A model generated the notes under the pieces. That model saw only the letters and a list, made by a program, of their open reading frames with translations, ran no database searches and was not told the DNA's origin. Position numbers and translations under genes: made by a program. From Bugula neritina (Eukaryota; Bryozoa; Gymnolaemata; Cheilostomatida; Bugulidae), in the NCBI GenBank assembly GCA_964035545.1, contig OZ037765.1, positions 20,778,495 to 20,842,494 of the forward strand: DNA of 64,000 nucleotides. Reading direction: 5' to 3'. Of the stretch, positions 29,601-44,600 are shown piece by piece. Positions within the stretch are counted from its first letter, which is position 1. Every line of letters begins with the position of its first letter.

Positions 29601-32600
29601 AATATCATTAGTTACAAAACAATAAGACTTGTATAAACATTACGCATATGTTATCTGAATAAATTATGATGAAACAAAACAAATGTTAACACACGCACGC
29701 ACGCACACATTAATATGCACACATTAACATGCACAGACACACTAACCTATACATTTACTAAGAAATGATATTCAAACAATTCTTATTTAGCAAAGCAGTT
29801 TCACAAACCTTGTCAGTATCTGAGCTCCCATACAATGGAATTTGGTACCAAGTGGCTATCATCATCCAATTTGCTTCAAAATCTGAACTATTTACTGTTG
29901 GAAATAAAAAAATACAATTATAAGTAGCTAAGAATAGTTGTTTTATGTGTACACAAATATTAAACAAAACAAGCTTAGTATGTTTTAGTCAAAAGGAACC
30001 AACAATTTTTCTAACATGTTAATCGCTACCAAACTCTCATTTTGAAAATGGCTACACGAGACTATATAATATGATTCTTTAGTTATCTATGCATTCATTC
30101 ACCTGCAGCTGAGGCAAATTTTAACAAACTGGAGTCGTTTGTTTCCCTTGCATATAGTTTACCACGGAATAACAGGTTTAAGTCCAGCCAAAATGGAGAG
30201 ATTATTGAAGCTGAAGATTGTGGAAAGGTGTCTGGAATGTGATCTGAATTTGCATAATTTAGAGATATTATCCCATTGCTGCAAACCTGCAGAAAATAAT
30301 ATAGCTTTTGAAACAGCAACTGAATTGTGTCAGGTTTTAAAAACTAAGTAACTAATTAGGGGATTGCCTTTTGATTTTTCAATAACCAAAAAAGTATTCA
30401 AAGACATACAGATTGTCTACAAGGTGATATGTAGTTACTTTTTTAAAAGTTAAAATCAGTATTCTAGTAAGTAATGAACAACAGTAACAAAAAAGTAGAC
30501 TTGAAATAAATTGAAAAGCTGTCATACTTTGATAAAACTTATTTAGTATAATATGCTTAGATGAAAGTGTTTTCTAAAGCTAGGTTGCTGTGCTTTTATG
30601 TTCCAGTAAGGTTTTAAGATAGACTTTAACTGCCATTCATTTTACTATAACAAAGTACCTAATGCAAAATAATAACCACTGTTATTTCTCTAAAAATAAG
30701 CAAAGAACCATAGTTATTCAATTTTATAACTAAAAATGTTAAACTGTAGAGCTCTATCTTGTGTTTAACTGAACAACTAATTTTATCAATTGAACAAAAT
30801 ATGCAAATACATGTTAAGGAAATGGGGTGTTTTCAACAATATTAAAGAGCTCATTCACTTCTGCTAGTTTTTCAGTATTGAAGCATAACAGCCGTCAGTT
30901 TACAAATAATGCAAATTTTAAAAGATACTGCTCATACGTATAATCTTGAATATTCTCTTCCGAACATGATGATGTTGTGATCAAACAGTAAATTACATCC
31001 GTCATCACTAGGTGTTGCTGTTTTGTCACCAGCTTCAGGTCCAAACGGGTATAGATAATCTAAAACCAAGACAATACATTATAGTATTTAATCATTTAAT
31101 GAAGTATCAAATAACAATCAACAAAGCTATCAATTGAGAGCTTAACCATAGCAAGAGTTAATATATAACATCTGGTGGGAGTGCATCTTAAAAAAATTAA
31201 GTTCCTGGCAGTTAGAAAATTATGAAAAATTGCATCAGTACTAGAAAAACCATTTTTTATAACATTTTTTACTACTCCTTAAATTTGAATGGATAAAACG
31301 TATTTCAACAAATTTTAAAGAACCTTACAGTCTGTTGACAAGCTTTCTGTTGAGTTTTCTTCATTAATTGCTGTCCAATCAATTGTAAAGTTTCTTTCTT
31401 CACAACCTAACATTATTGGTGCTGTAGTAGTTGATGTACTAAATATAGATGTTGAGTTTTCTGTTGTTGTTCCATCTCTTGTTGAACTTGTTGGTACAGA
31501 AGTTGTACTGTATGTTGAACTTCCTGTTGTTGTTCCATCACTTGTTGAATTTGTTGGCACAGAAGTTGTACTGTATGTTGAACTTCCTGTTGTTGGTCCA
31601 TCACTTGTTGAATTTGTTGGCACAGAAGTTGTATTGTATGTTGAACTTTCTGTTGTTGTTCCACCACTTGTTGAACTTGTTGGCCAATAAGTGGTACTGT
31701 ATGTTGAACTTCCTGTTGTTGTTTCATCACTTGTTGGTACAAAAGTTGTATTGTATGTTGAACTTTCTGTTGTTGTTCTGTCACTTGTTGAACCTGTAAT
31801 ATAATATATAATTGTTACTGTAACACATACAGTAAACAATCCCAACATTTTAGTCTCTGAGCCACTGAATATATTAAATCTAAACACGTGTTCAAAGAGA
31901 TATTGTTGGTTCTTACTCATATTGAATACAAATATTCCAGGAACACCGATGTTGCTTTCACACACAATGTTATATTCTTCACCAGAGAGAGATAAATTGT
32001 GGGAGTAGTAGTTGGTGTTATCACCCATATCGTACCCAATCTGTATAATATGACAAAATACAAAATGCTTGTTAAATTACATGTCCATTTTTATTATTGA
32101 ATTTTAGATATTTCCTCCACTATTTAATGATACTTGATATTAATAGTATTGAACACATTACAGCTATAACCACCATTACACTAGTTGTTAGTCAAATGAT
32201 TTATAGAGCTGGCCATATTTAAATTATAATCTCTAATATTGACACTGCTTAGGTTTAATGTGTAACAACTTGTATATAATCAATTTAAGGGATAAACCGC
32301 AGAAAAAAAGCCATGGTAAATTAGAAATCAATTATTTGCATGATTGTTTCCATCAAAAAATATAATTAGGAGACAGGCCTTCATTTGTCAGTTTGAATTA
32401 AAATAAAAAAGCTTCTTTAAGATGACATATGCTTTTAGAATACTGAATACTTTATTAGTAGCTACCTGAGCAGATAAACCCCTGGTGAGTTCAATTGTTA
32501 AGTAGTTGAATGTTACATAAGTGTCTGTATCATCTGTCACAATCACTACTTGGAATGTACTGTTCTACAATAGATAATAATGACAATAGATATTTATATG

Positions 32601-35600
32601 CAGTACAACCAATGAAAAAGGATTAGTACTATGTCAGAACTTTTAATGAGCTTTAACACATTTAAAAAATTTGCAAAAAATACGAAAAAATCAACTATAA
32701 ATAGATGAGAGTAACATCATAGATAAAACAATGATACTTGTATAGACATTACATATATGTTATCTGAATAAATCATGGTGAAACAAAACAAATCTTGACA
32801 CACACATACACTGACGCTCCCGAAAGCACCCACACAAACATCAATATGCACAGACACACTAACCTATACAGTTACTAAGAAATGATATTCAAACAATTCT
32901 TATTTAGCAAAGCAGTTTCACAAACCTTGTCAGTATCTGAGCTCCCATACAATGGAATTTGGTACCAAGTGGCTATCATCATCCAAGTTGCTTCAAAATC
33001 TGAACTATTTACTGTTGGAAATAAAAAGATGCAATTATAAGTAGCTAAGAATAGTTGTTTTATGTGTTCACAAATATTAAACAAAAAGAGCCTGGTATGT
33101 TTTAGTCAAAAGGAACCAACAATTTTCCTAACATGTTAATTACTACCAAACTCTCATTTTAAAAATGGCCACACGAGACTAGACATTATTCTTTAGTTAT
33201 CTATGTATTCATTCACCTGCAGTTGAGGCAAATTTTAACAAACTGGAGTCGTTTGTTTCCCTTGCATATAGTTTACCACGGAATAACAGGTTTAAGTCCA
33301 GCCAAAATGGGGAGATTATTGAAGCTGAAGATTGTGGAAAGGTGTCTGGATTGTAATCTGAATTTGCATTATTCAGAGATATTATCCCATTGCTGCAAAC
33401 CTGCAACAAATAACATAGCTTTTAAAACAGTAATTGAATTGTCTCAGGTTTTAAAAACTGAGGTAACCAATTAAGGAATTGGCTCTTGATTTTTCAATAA
33501 CAAAAAAATGAATTTAAAGACATACAGATTGTCTACAAGGTGATATATAGTTACTTTTATAAAAGTTAAAATCAGTATTCTAGTAAGTAATGAACAACGG
33601 TAACAAAAAAAGTAGACTTGAAATAAATTGAAAAGTGTTCATACTTTGATAAAACTAATTTAGTATAATATGTTTAGATAAAAGTGTTTTCTCAAGCTAG
33701 GCTGCTGTGTTTTTTATGTTCCAGTAAGGTGTTGAATAGACTTTAGCTACCATTCATTTTACTGTAACTGTAACAAAGTGCCAAAAGCAAAATAATAACC
33801 ACTTTTGTTTTTCTAAAAGTGAGCATGGATTCATATTTATTTCATTTTATTGCTAAAAATGTAAAGCTGTAGAGCTTCATCTTGTGTCGAACTAAATAAC
33901 TAATCATATTAATTGAACCAAATATTGCAAATTTGACAAACTGCAAATACATGCTAAGGAAATGGCGCGTTTTCGATACTATTACACAGCTCGGCGATTT
34001 CAGTATGGAAGCTTAACAGCCATAACTTTACAAATAATTTGAAAATTTTAAAAGGTATTGCTCATACGTATAATCTTAAATATTCTCTCCCGAACATGAT
34101 GATGTTGTGATCAAACAGTATATTACATCCGTCATCACTAGGTGTTGCTGTTTTGTCACCAGCTTCAGGCCCAAACGGGTATAGATAATCTGAAATCAAA
34201 ACAATACTTTTAAGTTACCGTCACCATTTAATTTTTTAATGAAGTATCAAATAACAATACAAAGCTATCAATTGAGAGCTTAACCATAGCAAGAGTTAAT
34301 ATATAACATCTGGTGGGAGCGCATCTTAAAAAAATTAAGTTCCTGGCAGTTAGAAAATTATGGAAAATTGCATCAGTACTAGAAAAACCATTTTTCCCAA
34401 CATTTCATTACTACTCCTTAAATTTGAATGAATAAAACATATTTCAACATATTTTAAAGAGCCTTACAGTCTGTTGACAAGCTTTCTGTTGAGTTTTTTT
34501 CATTAATTGCTGTCCAATCAATTGTCAAGTTTCTTTCTTCACAACCTAACATTATTGGTGCTGTAGTAGTTGATGTTGAGTTTTCTGTTGTTGTTCCATC
34601 ACTTGTTAAACCTGTAATAGATTATGGGTCACTTCACTTAATTTAGTACACACTCGAAATCTCCAGTTTTTAGCTATTTTTCCCAATTTAGCTGCTAGTG
34701 TATTTGAGTTTGTGCTCAAAAACTAATAGCATATCAATTAATACAATTAAATAATCAAGATTAATTTTAATTTTGCTTAATTTCCCATGTTTTTCCTAAT
34801 TACTTAGCAAATTTGGATTTGTGGATCGTCACGGTTTTCGTGACTGTAGCACATATATATTAAGTGCAAATAACAATGACTGTGCGCTTTAATGTATGGG
34901 AATCCCCTTCCAGCCATTTTTGTTATGCATAATTAGAACCAGCACTTAAAAATACCACATATAGTAAATCTCAATGGATTTTGAGCAAACTTTAAAAGTC
35001 ATAATTTGCTGATGTGTACTAAATGAAGTGAAACGACTCTTATATAATTGTTACTGACACACATACAATAAAAAATCTAAATATCTCAGTCTCTAAGCCA
35101 CTGCATATATTAAATCTAAAGATGTGTGCAAAGAGATATTGTTGGTTCTTACTCATATTGAATATAAATATTCCAGGAACACCAATGTTGCTTTCACACA
35201 CAATGTTATATTCTTCACCAGAGAAAGCTAATTCATGGGAGTAGTAGTTGGTGTTATCACCCATATCGTACCCAATCTGTGTAATATGATAAAATACAAA
35301 ATGCTTGTTAAATTACATGTCCATTTTTATTATTGAATTTTAGATATTTCCTCCATTATTTAATGATACTTGATATTAATAGTATTGAACACATTACAGC
35401 TAAAACCACCATTACATATTTAAATTATATTCTCTAATATTGACACTGCTTAGGTTTAATGTGTAACAACTTGTATATAATCAATTTAAGGGATAAACCA
35501 TAGAAAAAAAGCCATGGTAGATTAGAAATGAATTATTTGCATGATTGTTTCCATCAAAAAATATAATTAGAACACAGGCCTTCATTTGTCAGTTTGAATA

Positions 35601-38600
35601 AAAATATAAAATCTTCTTTAAGATGACATATGCTTTTAGAATACTGAATATTTTATTAGTAGTAACCTGAGCATATAAACCCCTGGTGAGTTCAATTGTT
35701 AAGTAGTTGAATATGACATAAGTGTCGGTATCATCTGTCACAATCACTACTTGGAATGTACTGTTCTACAATAGATAATAATGACAATAGATATTAATAT
35801 GCAGTACAACTAATGAAAAAGGATTAGTACTATGTCAGAATTTTTAATGAGCTTTAACACATTTAAAAAGTTTGCAAAAAGTACGAAAAAATCAACTATA
35901 AATAGATGAGAGTAACATCATAGACAAAACACTGATACTTGTATAGACATTACATATATGTTATCTGAATAAATCATGGTGAAACAAAACAAATCTTGAC
36001 ACACACATACACTGACGCTTGCGAATGAACCCACACAAACATTAATATGCACAGACACACTAACCTATACATTTATTAAGGAATGATATTCAAACAATTC
36101 TTATTTAGCAAAACAGTTTCACACACCTTGTCAACATCTGAGCTCCTGTACAATGGAACTTCGTACCAAGTGGCTATCATCATCCAATTTGCTTCAAACT
36201 CTGAACTATTTACTGTTGGAAATAAAACAATACAACTATAAGTAGCTAAGAATAGTTGTTTTATGTGTTCACAAATAATAAAAACAAAACAAGCCTAGTA
36301 TGTTTTAGTCAAAAGGAACCAACGATATTCCTAAAATGTTAATTGCTACCAAACTGCATTTTAAAAATGGCTACACGAGACTATACATTATTCTTTAGTT
36401 ATCTATGCATTCATTCACCTGCAGCTGAGGCAAATTGTAACAAACTGGAGTCGTTTGTTTCCCTTGCATATAGTTTACCACGGAATAACAGGTTTAAGTC
36501 CAGCCAAAATGGGGAGATTATTGAAGCTGAAGATTGTGGAAAGAAATTCGGAATAAAATCAAAATTTGCATTATTCAGAGATATTATCCCATTGCTGCAA
36601 ACCTGCAACAAATAACATAGCTTTTAAAACAGTTATTGAATTGTCTCAGGTTTTAAAAACTGAGGTAACTAATTAAGGAAATGGCTCTTGATTTTTCAAT
36701 AACAAAAAATGAATTTAAAGACATACAGATTGTCTACAAGGTGATATATAGTTACTTTTATAAAAGCTAAAATCAGTATTCTAGTAAGTAATGAACAACA
36801 GTAACAAAAAAAGTAGACTTGAACTAAATTGAAAAGTGTTCAAACTTTCATCAAACTAATTTAGTATAATATGTTTAAATGAAAGTGTTTTCTAAAGCTA
36901 GGTTGCTGTGCTTTTATGTTCCAGAAAGGTTTTAAGATAGACTTTAACTGCCATCCATTTTACTGTAACAAATTACCTAATGCAAAATAATACCCACTAT
37001 TATTTCTCTAAAAATAAGCAAAGAACCATAGTTATTTAATTTTATAACTAAAAATGTTAAACTGTAGAGCTCTATCTTGTGTTTAACTAAATAACTAACT
37101 TTATCAATTGAACAGAATATTGCAAATTTGAGAAACTGCAAATACATGTAAAGGAAATGGCGCGTTTTCAACAATATTAAAGAGCTCATTCACTTCTGCT
37201 AGTTTTTCAGTATTGAAGCATAACAGCCGTAAGTTTACAAATAATTTGAAAATTTCAACAGATATTGCTCATACATATAATCTTGAATATTCTCTTCCGA
37301 ACATGATGATGTTGTGATCAAACAGTATATTACATCCGTCATCACTAGGTGGCGCTGTTTTGTCACCAGCTTCAGGTCCAAACGGGTATAGATAATCTGA
37401 AACAAAGACAATTCTCTTTAGTTATCGTCACCTCTTTAATTTTTAATGAAGTATAAAATCATAAATCAACACAGCTATCAATTGAAAGCTTAACCATAAC
37501 AAGAGTTACGACTTGGCCTCACGCTCGTGAGAATCACACGAAACTCGTGTGACGATTTTTGTGAGTTATCCTCTCGTTATGACCAGCCACACACTCGTCG
37601 GACGTAACATAATATAGTAAATAGTCAGTGAATGAGTCTTGCACGAGATACAAACAGCATAAAATTGCCAAACAGAGAAACCTGATAGAAATAAAATATA
37701 ATTACTGTTGCTAAAATCTATTGACCAATCAAATGGTGCTTATCGTAGGTTGTGAATTTTCGTCCATCGTCTTCATTGTGTACACCCAACGGAGACGATT
37801 TTGTTTAAATTCCCTCAAGTTTTCTTGTACGATTGGGTTTTCGTGTCAAATAGACGATTTCGTGTGATTCTCATGAGTGTGTGGCCAAGCCTTACATATA
37901 TAACATCTGGTGGTATTGCATCTTAAAAAAATTAAGTACCTGGCAGTTAGAAAATTATGAAAAATTGCATTAGTACTAGAAAAACCATTTTTCCCAACAT
38001 TTCATTACTACTCCTTAAATTTGAATGAATAAAACGTATTTCAACATATTTTAAAGAGCCTTACAGTCTGTTGACAAGCTTTCTGTTGAGTTTTCTTCAT
38101 TAATTGCTGTCCAATCAATTGTCAAGTTTTTTTCTTCACAACCTAACATTATTGGTGCTGTAGTAGTTGATGTACTAAATATAGATGTTGAGTTTTCTGT
38201 TGTTGTTCCATCACTTGTTGAATTTGTTGGCACAGAAGTTGTACTGTATGTTGAACTTCCTGTTGTTGTTCCATCACTTGTTGAATTTGTTGGCACAGAA
38301 GTTGTACTGTATGTTGAACTTCCTGTTGTTGTTCCATCACTTGTTGAATTTGTTGGCACAGAAGTTGTACTGTATGTTGAAATTCCTGTTGTTGTGCCAT
38401 CACTTGTTGAATTTGTTGGCACAGAAGTTGTACTGTATGTTGAACTTCCTGTTGTTGTTCCGTCACTTGTTGAATTTGTTGGCACAGAAGTTGTACTGTA
38501 TGTTGAACTTCCTGTTGTTGTTCCGTCACTTGTTGAATTTGTTGGCACAGAAGTTGTACTGTATGTTGAACTTCCTGTTGTTGTTCCATCACTTGTTGAA

Positions 38601-41600
38601 CTTGTTGGCACAGAAGTTGTACTGTATGTTGAACTTCCTGTTGTTGTTCCGTCACTTGTTGAACTTGTTGGTACAGAAGTTGTACTGTATGTTGAACTTC
38701 CTGTTGTTGTTCCATCACTTGTTGGTACAGAAGTTGTACTGTATGTTGAACTTCCTGTTGTTGTTCCATCACTTGTTGAATTTGTTGGCACAGAAGTTGT
38801 ACTGTATGTTGAACTTCCTGTTGTTGTTCCATCACTTGTTGAATTTGTTGGCACAGAAGTTGTACTGTATGTTGAAATTCCTGTTGTTGTGCCATCACTT
38901 GTTGAATTTGTTGGCACAGAAGTTGTACTGTATGTTGAACTTCCTGTTGTTGTTCCGTCACTTGTTGAATTTGTTGGCACAGAAGTTGTACTGTATGTTG
39001 AACTTCCTGTTGTTGTTCCGTCACTTGTTGAATTTGTTGGCACAGAAGTTGTACTGTATGTTGAACTTCCTGTTGTTGTTCCATCACTTGTTGAACTTGT
39101 TGGCACAGAAGTTGTACTGTATGTTGAACTTCCTGTTGTTGTTCCGTCACTTGTTGAACTTGTTGGTACAGAAGTTGTACTGTATGTTGAACTTCCTGTT
39201 GTTGTTCCATCACTTGTTGGTACAGAAGTTGTACTGTATGTTGAACTTCCTGTTGTTGTTCCATCACTTGTTGAACCTGCAATAAGAGATGAGGTTTTTG
39301 TAGAAATTGTCAAGCAACAAAGAAAACCGCTTCAGTATTTTAAAAAGTTGTCGAATCATAGAAATAATCCTAATCTTAAAGTTTCTTATCATTAAACTCA
39401 ATATTCTCCAACATTCACCAATTGTTTAATAAAAATTAAAGTCTCAATTTTTAAATACCTACAAGTTATTTTTGGTACTTATGCATTACTCAGCAGAGTT
39501 ATTTGTTATTGCAGTTTACTAAGTATATAAATTAAAATAGATAAATTGAATACTGCTTTTTCAGACCAACTTAATGAAACAGCTGCTTACGGTTGCATTC
39601 AGGAAAACTTTCATCGCTGCCATCTATACAATCATTGATGTCGTCACATATCCAAATATCAGGTATACACCGGTATAAGCCATATGCAAAGCACCTATGA
39701 TAAAAACACAAATAATTATTGGCTTCTTTCCCAGAATCCATCACTGTTTATGTTTAAATAGCCAAAAAAACTTTTTAACGAAACAATGATCTAATTACAT
39801 TTTAACAATGTGACACCTTGGTTTAAGGAGTAAATTACTGAAACAAGTAACAATTTTCAGTTGTGTTTTTCAAAGTCACCATTTTTTGTAAAATGCCTGA
39901 AACTCTGTGGTATAGATTGGAAAAGTTAAAACTATTGAAACAGCCCTATTGGCCAACCTAATCAATGAAGGTTTTATAAACAAACATAATTTTATAAATT
40001 TATGCAAAATAAATTACTTTTTTCTGTCACCTACTTTCTTAAATGATTAGTAGTTCAGCATAATTCTAGCATGGAACAGTGATCAAAATATTTTTTAAAA
40101 CAATTGTCAAACCTCAAACATTTTTATTCATATACTGTAACGATTGCCTTTGAGACATGCTTGGTGACTAAGAAGCTTTTTTTTCCATCACAGAAATTAT
40201 TTTGTGCAGATAACTTTGGTTTGATCCATTGTTTTGCACCTTTTTATGTAGTGCTTAGGAAATAAACATGACAGGATGCATAAAAAACAAATTTTGTCTG
40301 ATAATGTGGCTGCATGTATTAAAAAATGAAGTGCCGTAAATATTCGGTTACAGAAAATCGAGGGTAAAAATAAAAACATATGCTAAATAGACAGAAATAT
40401 TTAAATCTCTATGATTAATAAACATATTCTTACGCATGTATAGTATCATTGCAGTGACAGTTCATTTCATCACTCCCATCTAAGCAGTCAGTCTGGTTGT
40501 TGCAGATGTCCCATCCAGTTAGACATGTCGATCCACCATCACATGACTGCCCAGATGTACAGTTACTGGAACAATCAGCTTCATCCTCTCCACCTGGACA
40601 GTCGACTATTATATCACACACATACGAACCAGGAATGCATGTTCCATCCGAAGGACATTGGTATTGGTTACTACAAACATAGTTAATTTACTTGATGGAA
40701 ATATTATGTTTAAAAGTTGCAAGAATGAGTTAACTTTTATGTAATTCATAATAGTGAAACCAACACAATTTTGAGGAGTTTGCAACTTGATAAATTTGTT
40801 TGTTTTTGTCTATAACGAAGGATCATGATATTACTGAAAGTGAGATGAGTATCTGTAAACATCTCAAAATTTTTATATATCTGTTTGTGCTTATATTATA
40901 ATTAAAATTTATGTTAAAGATAATTTAGAGTTATTTGCACCTTTTAAGTGATGCGTGTTAAGTAATTCTATTACTTTAAAAAGGCTAACTTTGTTAGAAG
41001 ATAGAAATATACCCAATGTTAATAGATACATAGCACTAAAAAACTGCAATTTTAGACAAAACTATTAATACTAAAAAAAACAGAGCTAGAACTTGTAGTA
41101 AAATAACTGCATCTTAAACTGTTTATATTAAAACATAAGTAGCAGATAATCGATATTTTGAACAAAAATACTTAGTAACTTTCTTATTAATACCAAAACC
41201 TATGTTTGAAGAAGAACAGCTTTATTTAGAGTAAAAAATAATAAGAAGGTTGCAACATATCTTATAAACTCATTTCCTCAAAATAATACAGAGTGGGTAA
41301 CATATAGGTCATAGTCATTAGGAAAGATACCTTTCGCAGGTACAGTTAAGTTGATCTTCAGCATTTTCACAATCAGGATATCCATTGCATACAAAGCTAT
41401 CAGGTATACAAACATTTTCTGTTTTGTTTGTATAAAACAAAGACACAGAACAGGTTATTGCTGAGCAAACATCTGCAAAATAATAAAATGGAAATAAAAT
41501 ACAAAATCAGAGAATTATAAATAATTGAGGAATTTTCTTTAAGAGTGGAATAATTTATTTTATTTAAATCATTGGCGTAATTAGTAGCATAATTATTACG

Positions 41601-44600
41601 CCTCGCAGCTTTTTTATTCGAAGAAATTTTAATTAAACCACTAAGTTATAATATATTCTCATTGTTATTTATGATTTTATTCACGACTAATACTATAATT
41701 TTTAAAACAATCTATTGGAGTGCGGAAAAGAAGAGTGATGGTTTAAATTCAATTTTTCTGTTTTTAAAAATACAACATACATAAACAAAATACAGAGTAT
41801 AAAATGAATATAAATATAATATAACAAAATGTTAAAAATTATAGAATAGAATATTCTATAGACATAATAAATGAGTTAGATGTAACTAACACCTTAAGCT
41901 TGCTCATGTATAATATTATAAACTATATCTGTGTCACTCAATGTTTAGCCTTACACATTAGGGATATAGCCATGGAGTTGATTAAATATATTTGTTAAAT
42001 TATTTAATTTTGTCTTAAATATTTAGAAACAATATAACTTTAACTTAATTTATGAGATTTCTATTTTATCAATTTTACATTATTCATCATATTTAAATTT
42101 CAAATGCTTAGATTTAATTCTATTTTTATTCAATTGTTTGATGTGGTAATACTTTGTATGGTTATATGAATTCTTAGAAACACAGTACATAAAGCATGAA
42201 ATACAGATGCAACTTCAACTTACTGAAGGCTTTACAGTTTAACAGAATAGGTCAAAATGATTGTTGCATTATTCAAGTGTTGCAGCTAGTGTTTCAATTT
42301 CTATATTATATTGTTAAATATATAATACGCATCATCGATAACTCATAAGGCATGGAGCATGCTTGTACAGTGTGTACACACAAATATTAAGGAAATAAAA
42401 TGGCAACTGGAATCTCCTCTGGCATTTAAATAGTTCTAATGATAAATGGTAAGCTTTCCTGGCAAAAGTTGTGATTTCATAAACAGCTAAATTTTTCAAA
42501 TAATTTTAAATATAACTTATAAAAAGGTGCAATAAAATTTACCGCAATCAGCCTCATCGCTATAGTCAAAACAATCGAAGATTCCATCACATCTTGTCAG
42601 ATTGCTGTAGCAATTCATCGGTTCAGAGGTGCTGTTGCTTATTAATTTGCCAACAGCTGGTCCAATTTCACACCTAAATTTAGTAGAAATCATGGAAGTT
42701 TAGCTTATAGAAAAGAAAGCTTGTAAAGTTTTCATAATACTATTGACCAATCTCGATCTATAATATACAATTATCATCGAGTCATTTTCACTAAAACTAG
42801 TTCTATTACTATATAATTATGTCACTATGACTTTTCGTCCTCACATAAAAGAGAATAAACACAGTTAAGTATTAGCTTAATTGGTGAGTACTAAGTCATA
42901 GGCTGTGCTATATGCAGAAGCCTTCAAATCAACGTTCTTAAAAAGATAGAAACTCTAAACAAATGTAGATTCAAGTCATTTTACCTCACATGCAAACTAT
43001 TGGTTTGCGCATCTAAATTCATAAAGCTAAATAAAATTGTAGAAGACAAAATTTACATATTTCAAACACTTTCTGCATTTAGCTGAAAGAGATGCCAAAA
43101 TTACTATCAGCTATAACGCAAACAGAGAGTATAAACTAGAATTCCATTGGTTTCATTGGTCATCACACTCTATAGTGGGGTGAAAGAGCTCTTGATTCAA
43201 CATTTACTTTAGTGTTTCATTAGCAATGTAGTAGATAAGAGCTCACCTATGCTGCTAGACATAACATTTCAGATTTTCAAGTTACTTCTAAAGGTCTCGT
43301 GTAAACAAGAACGAATATATTATAGCAAATAAGTGTTTCTATAGAAAGACAAGGAATAATTAACGAATGAGGGGGTTTCATTCCTACGTTAAACAGGCTT
43401 AAAATAAAACAAAATATCCAAATTCAAAATAAAAGTTTAAAACTGCTACAAAACTTACTTAATTTCACCAGAAGGACAAGTTTCTTCGCAATTTGCTTCA
43501 TCTGCCTTATTAGGGCAATCATCATAACCATCGCATACTTTTACTCCAATAATGCAATTTGCAGAATTGTCTTTTTCTGTCACATTGACACAAGAAAACT
43601 CAAAATCGGGGCATTCACAGTAGAATTCATCTGAACCATCTTCACAGTCGAATTCTGAATCACAGCGCCAACTTTGAGGATAGCAATCAGAATCCCAGTG
43701 TCTGCCAAGCAAATTGTAACAACTCAACTGTCACCGCTTTTTTAGACACTTTAACATGATCAATTAATATTTATAATAATAGGATTTATAATGAAAGTCA
43801 GAAACACATGTTACGAAATTAAACTTTTGGTTCAAATGCTAAAAATCGTTAAAAACAATTTCTACTATGCAAAATAAAACAATTAAGTTTAGAATAATAT
43901 GGCAATATTTTTATGGCTACAAGTATGGGTGTGAACTTATTACTTAGATAAATATAATTCATAGTGTAATTTCTAAAAGTTCAAATTTTTTTTTATAAAT
44001 AATTTTTCTTACATTTGGCTGCCGTTGTCGCATTTAAAATTGTTAAATCCACACTCTCTCTCCTCAAAAGAGCAACTAGTTGGTCCATTATGAACATCCG
44101 TTTGGTTAGCATAAAGACATTTCTGTTCAAAGCATTGCTGGCCTTCTCCACAAACAGTGCCTAAAAATACAATAAAACATTTAGTTCTCTTTAAGACCCA
44201 TAAGTTATATAGTATACACAGTTTATTAAATATATTTTTGTAGTGTTGAGATTACTCAGGAGGTTTCGAGTTTCAGGGGAGGGGGCAAAGTTTTATAAGC
44301 TGTTTCGGCCTTCAGTGAAGTGTAGCAGTACTCTGAAGTTGAGATGCCAGGAAAGCCTGAAAACTAAGAGTGGTAGAAAGGCCAGTGGAGTTTTAAAATA
44401 CTGGGTGAGATGCAGTGTTGAGTTTACCCAGTAGCCTATGTAGCGTAATGGTTTGCGCACCTGCTTCCAAGCCAAAGGTCTTGGGTTTGAATCCCAGTGG
44501 AGACAAAAGTTTCACAATTTGTTTCAACCTACCATGAGGTGGAATAATGTTCGTAGTAAAACATGAACCATTTGTGTCAAGACATAGTAGGTGTTCACAG

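Noticed and set aside
31315-32028. Single 237-residue open frame fusing a NIDO end to the Ser/Thr linker
   Set aside because: Conserved GTAAGA donor and TTACAG acceptor in all units show an intron of 123 bp that is open by chance.
38065-39276. Regularly spaced repeats resembling a CRISPR array
   Set aside because: Units are contiguous coding repeats without spacers, in animal DNA.
38149-39395. Long plus-strand and alternative minus-strand frames over the 63-bp repeat
   Set aside because: Shadow frames of exon 18; the Ser/Thr frame alone matches linker exons of the other NIDO units.
44433-44505. Functional tRNA-Gly gene
   Set aside because: The acceptor stem does not pair and the 3' part is disrupted; kept only as a tRNA-like repeat.
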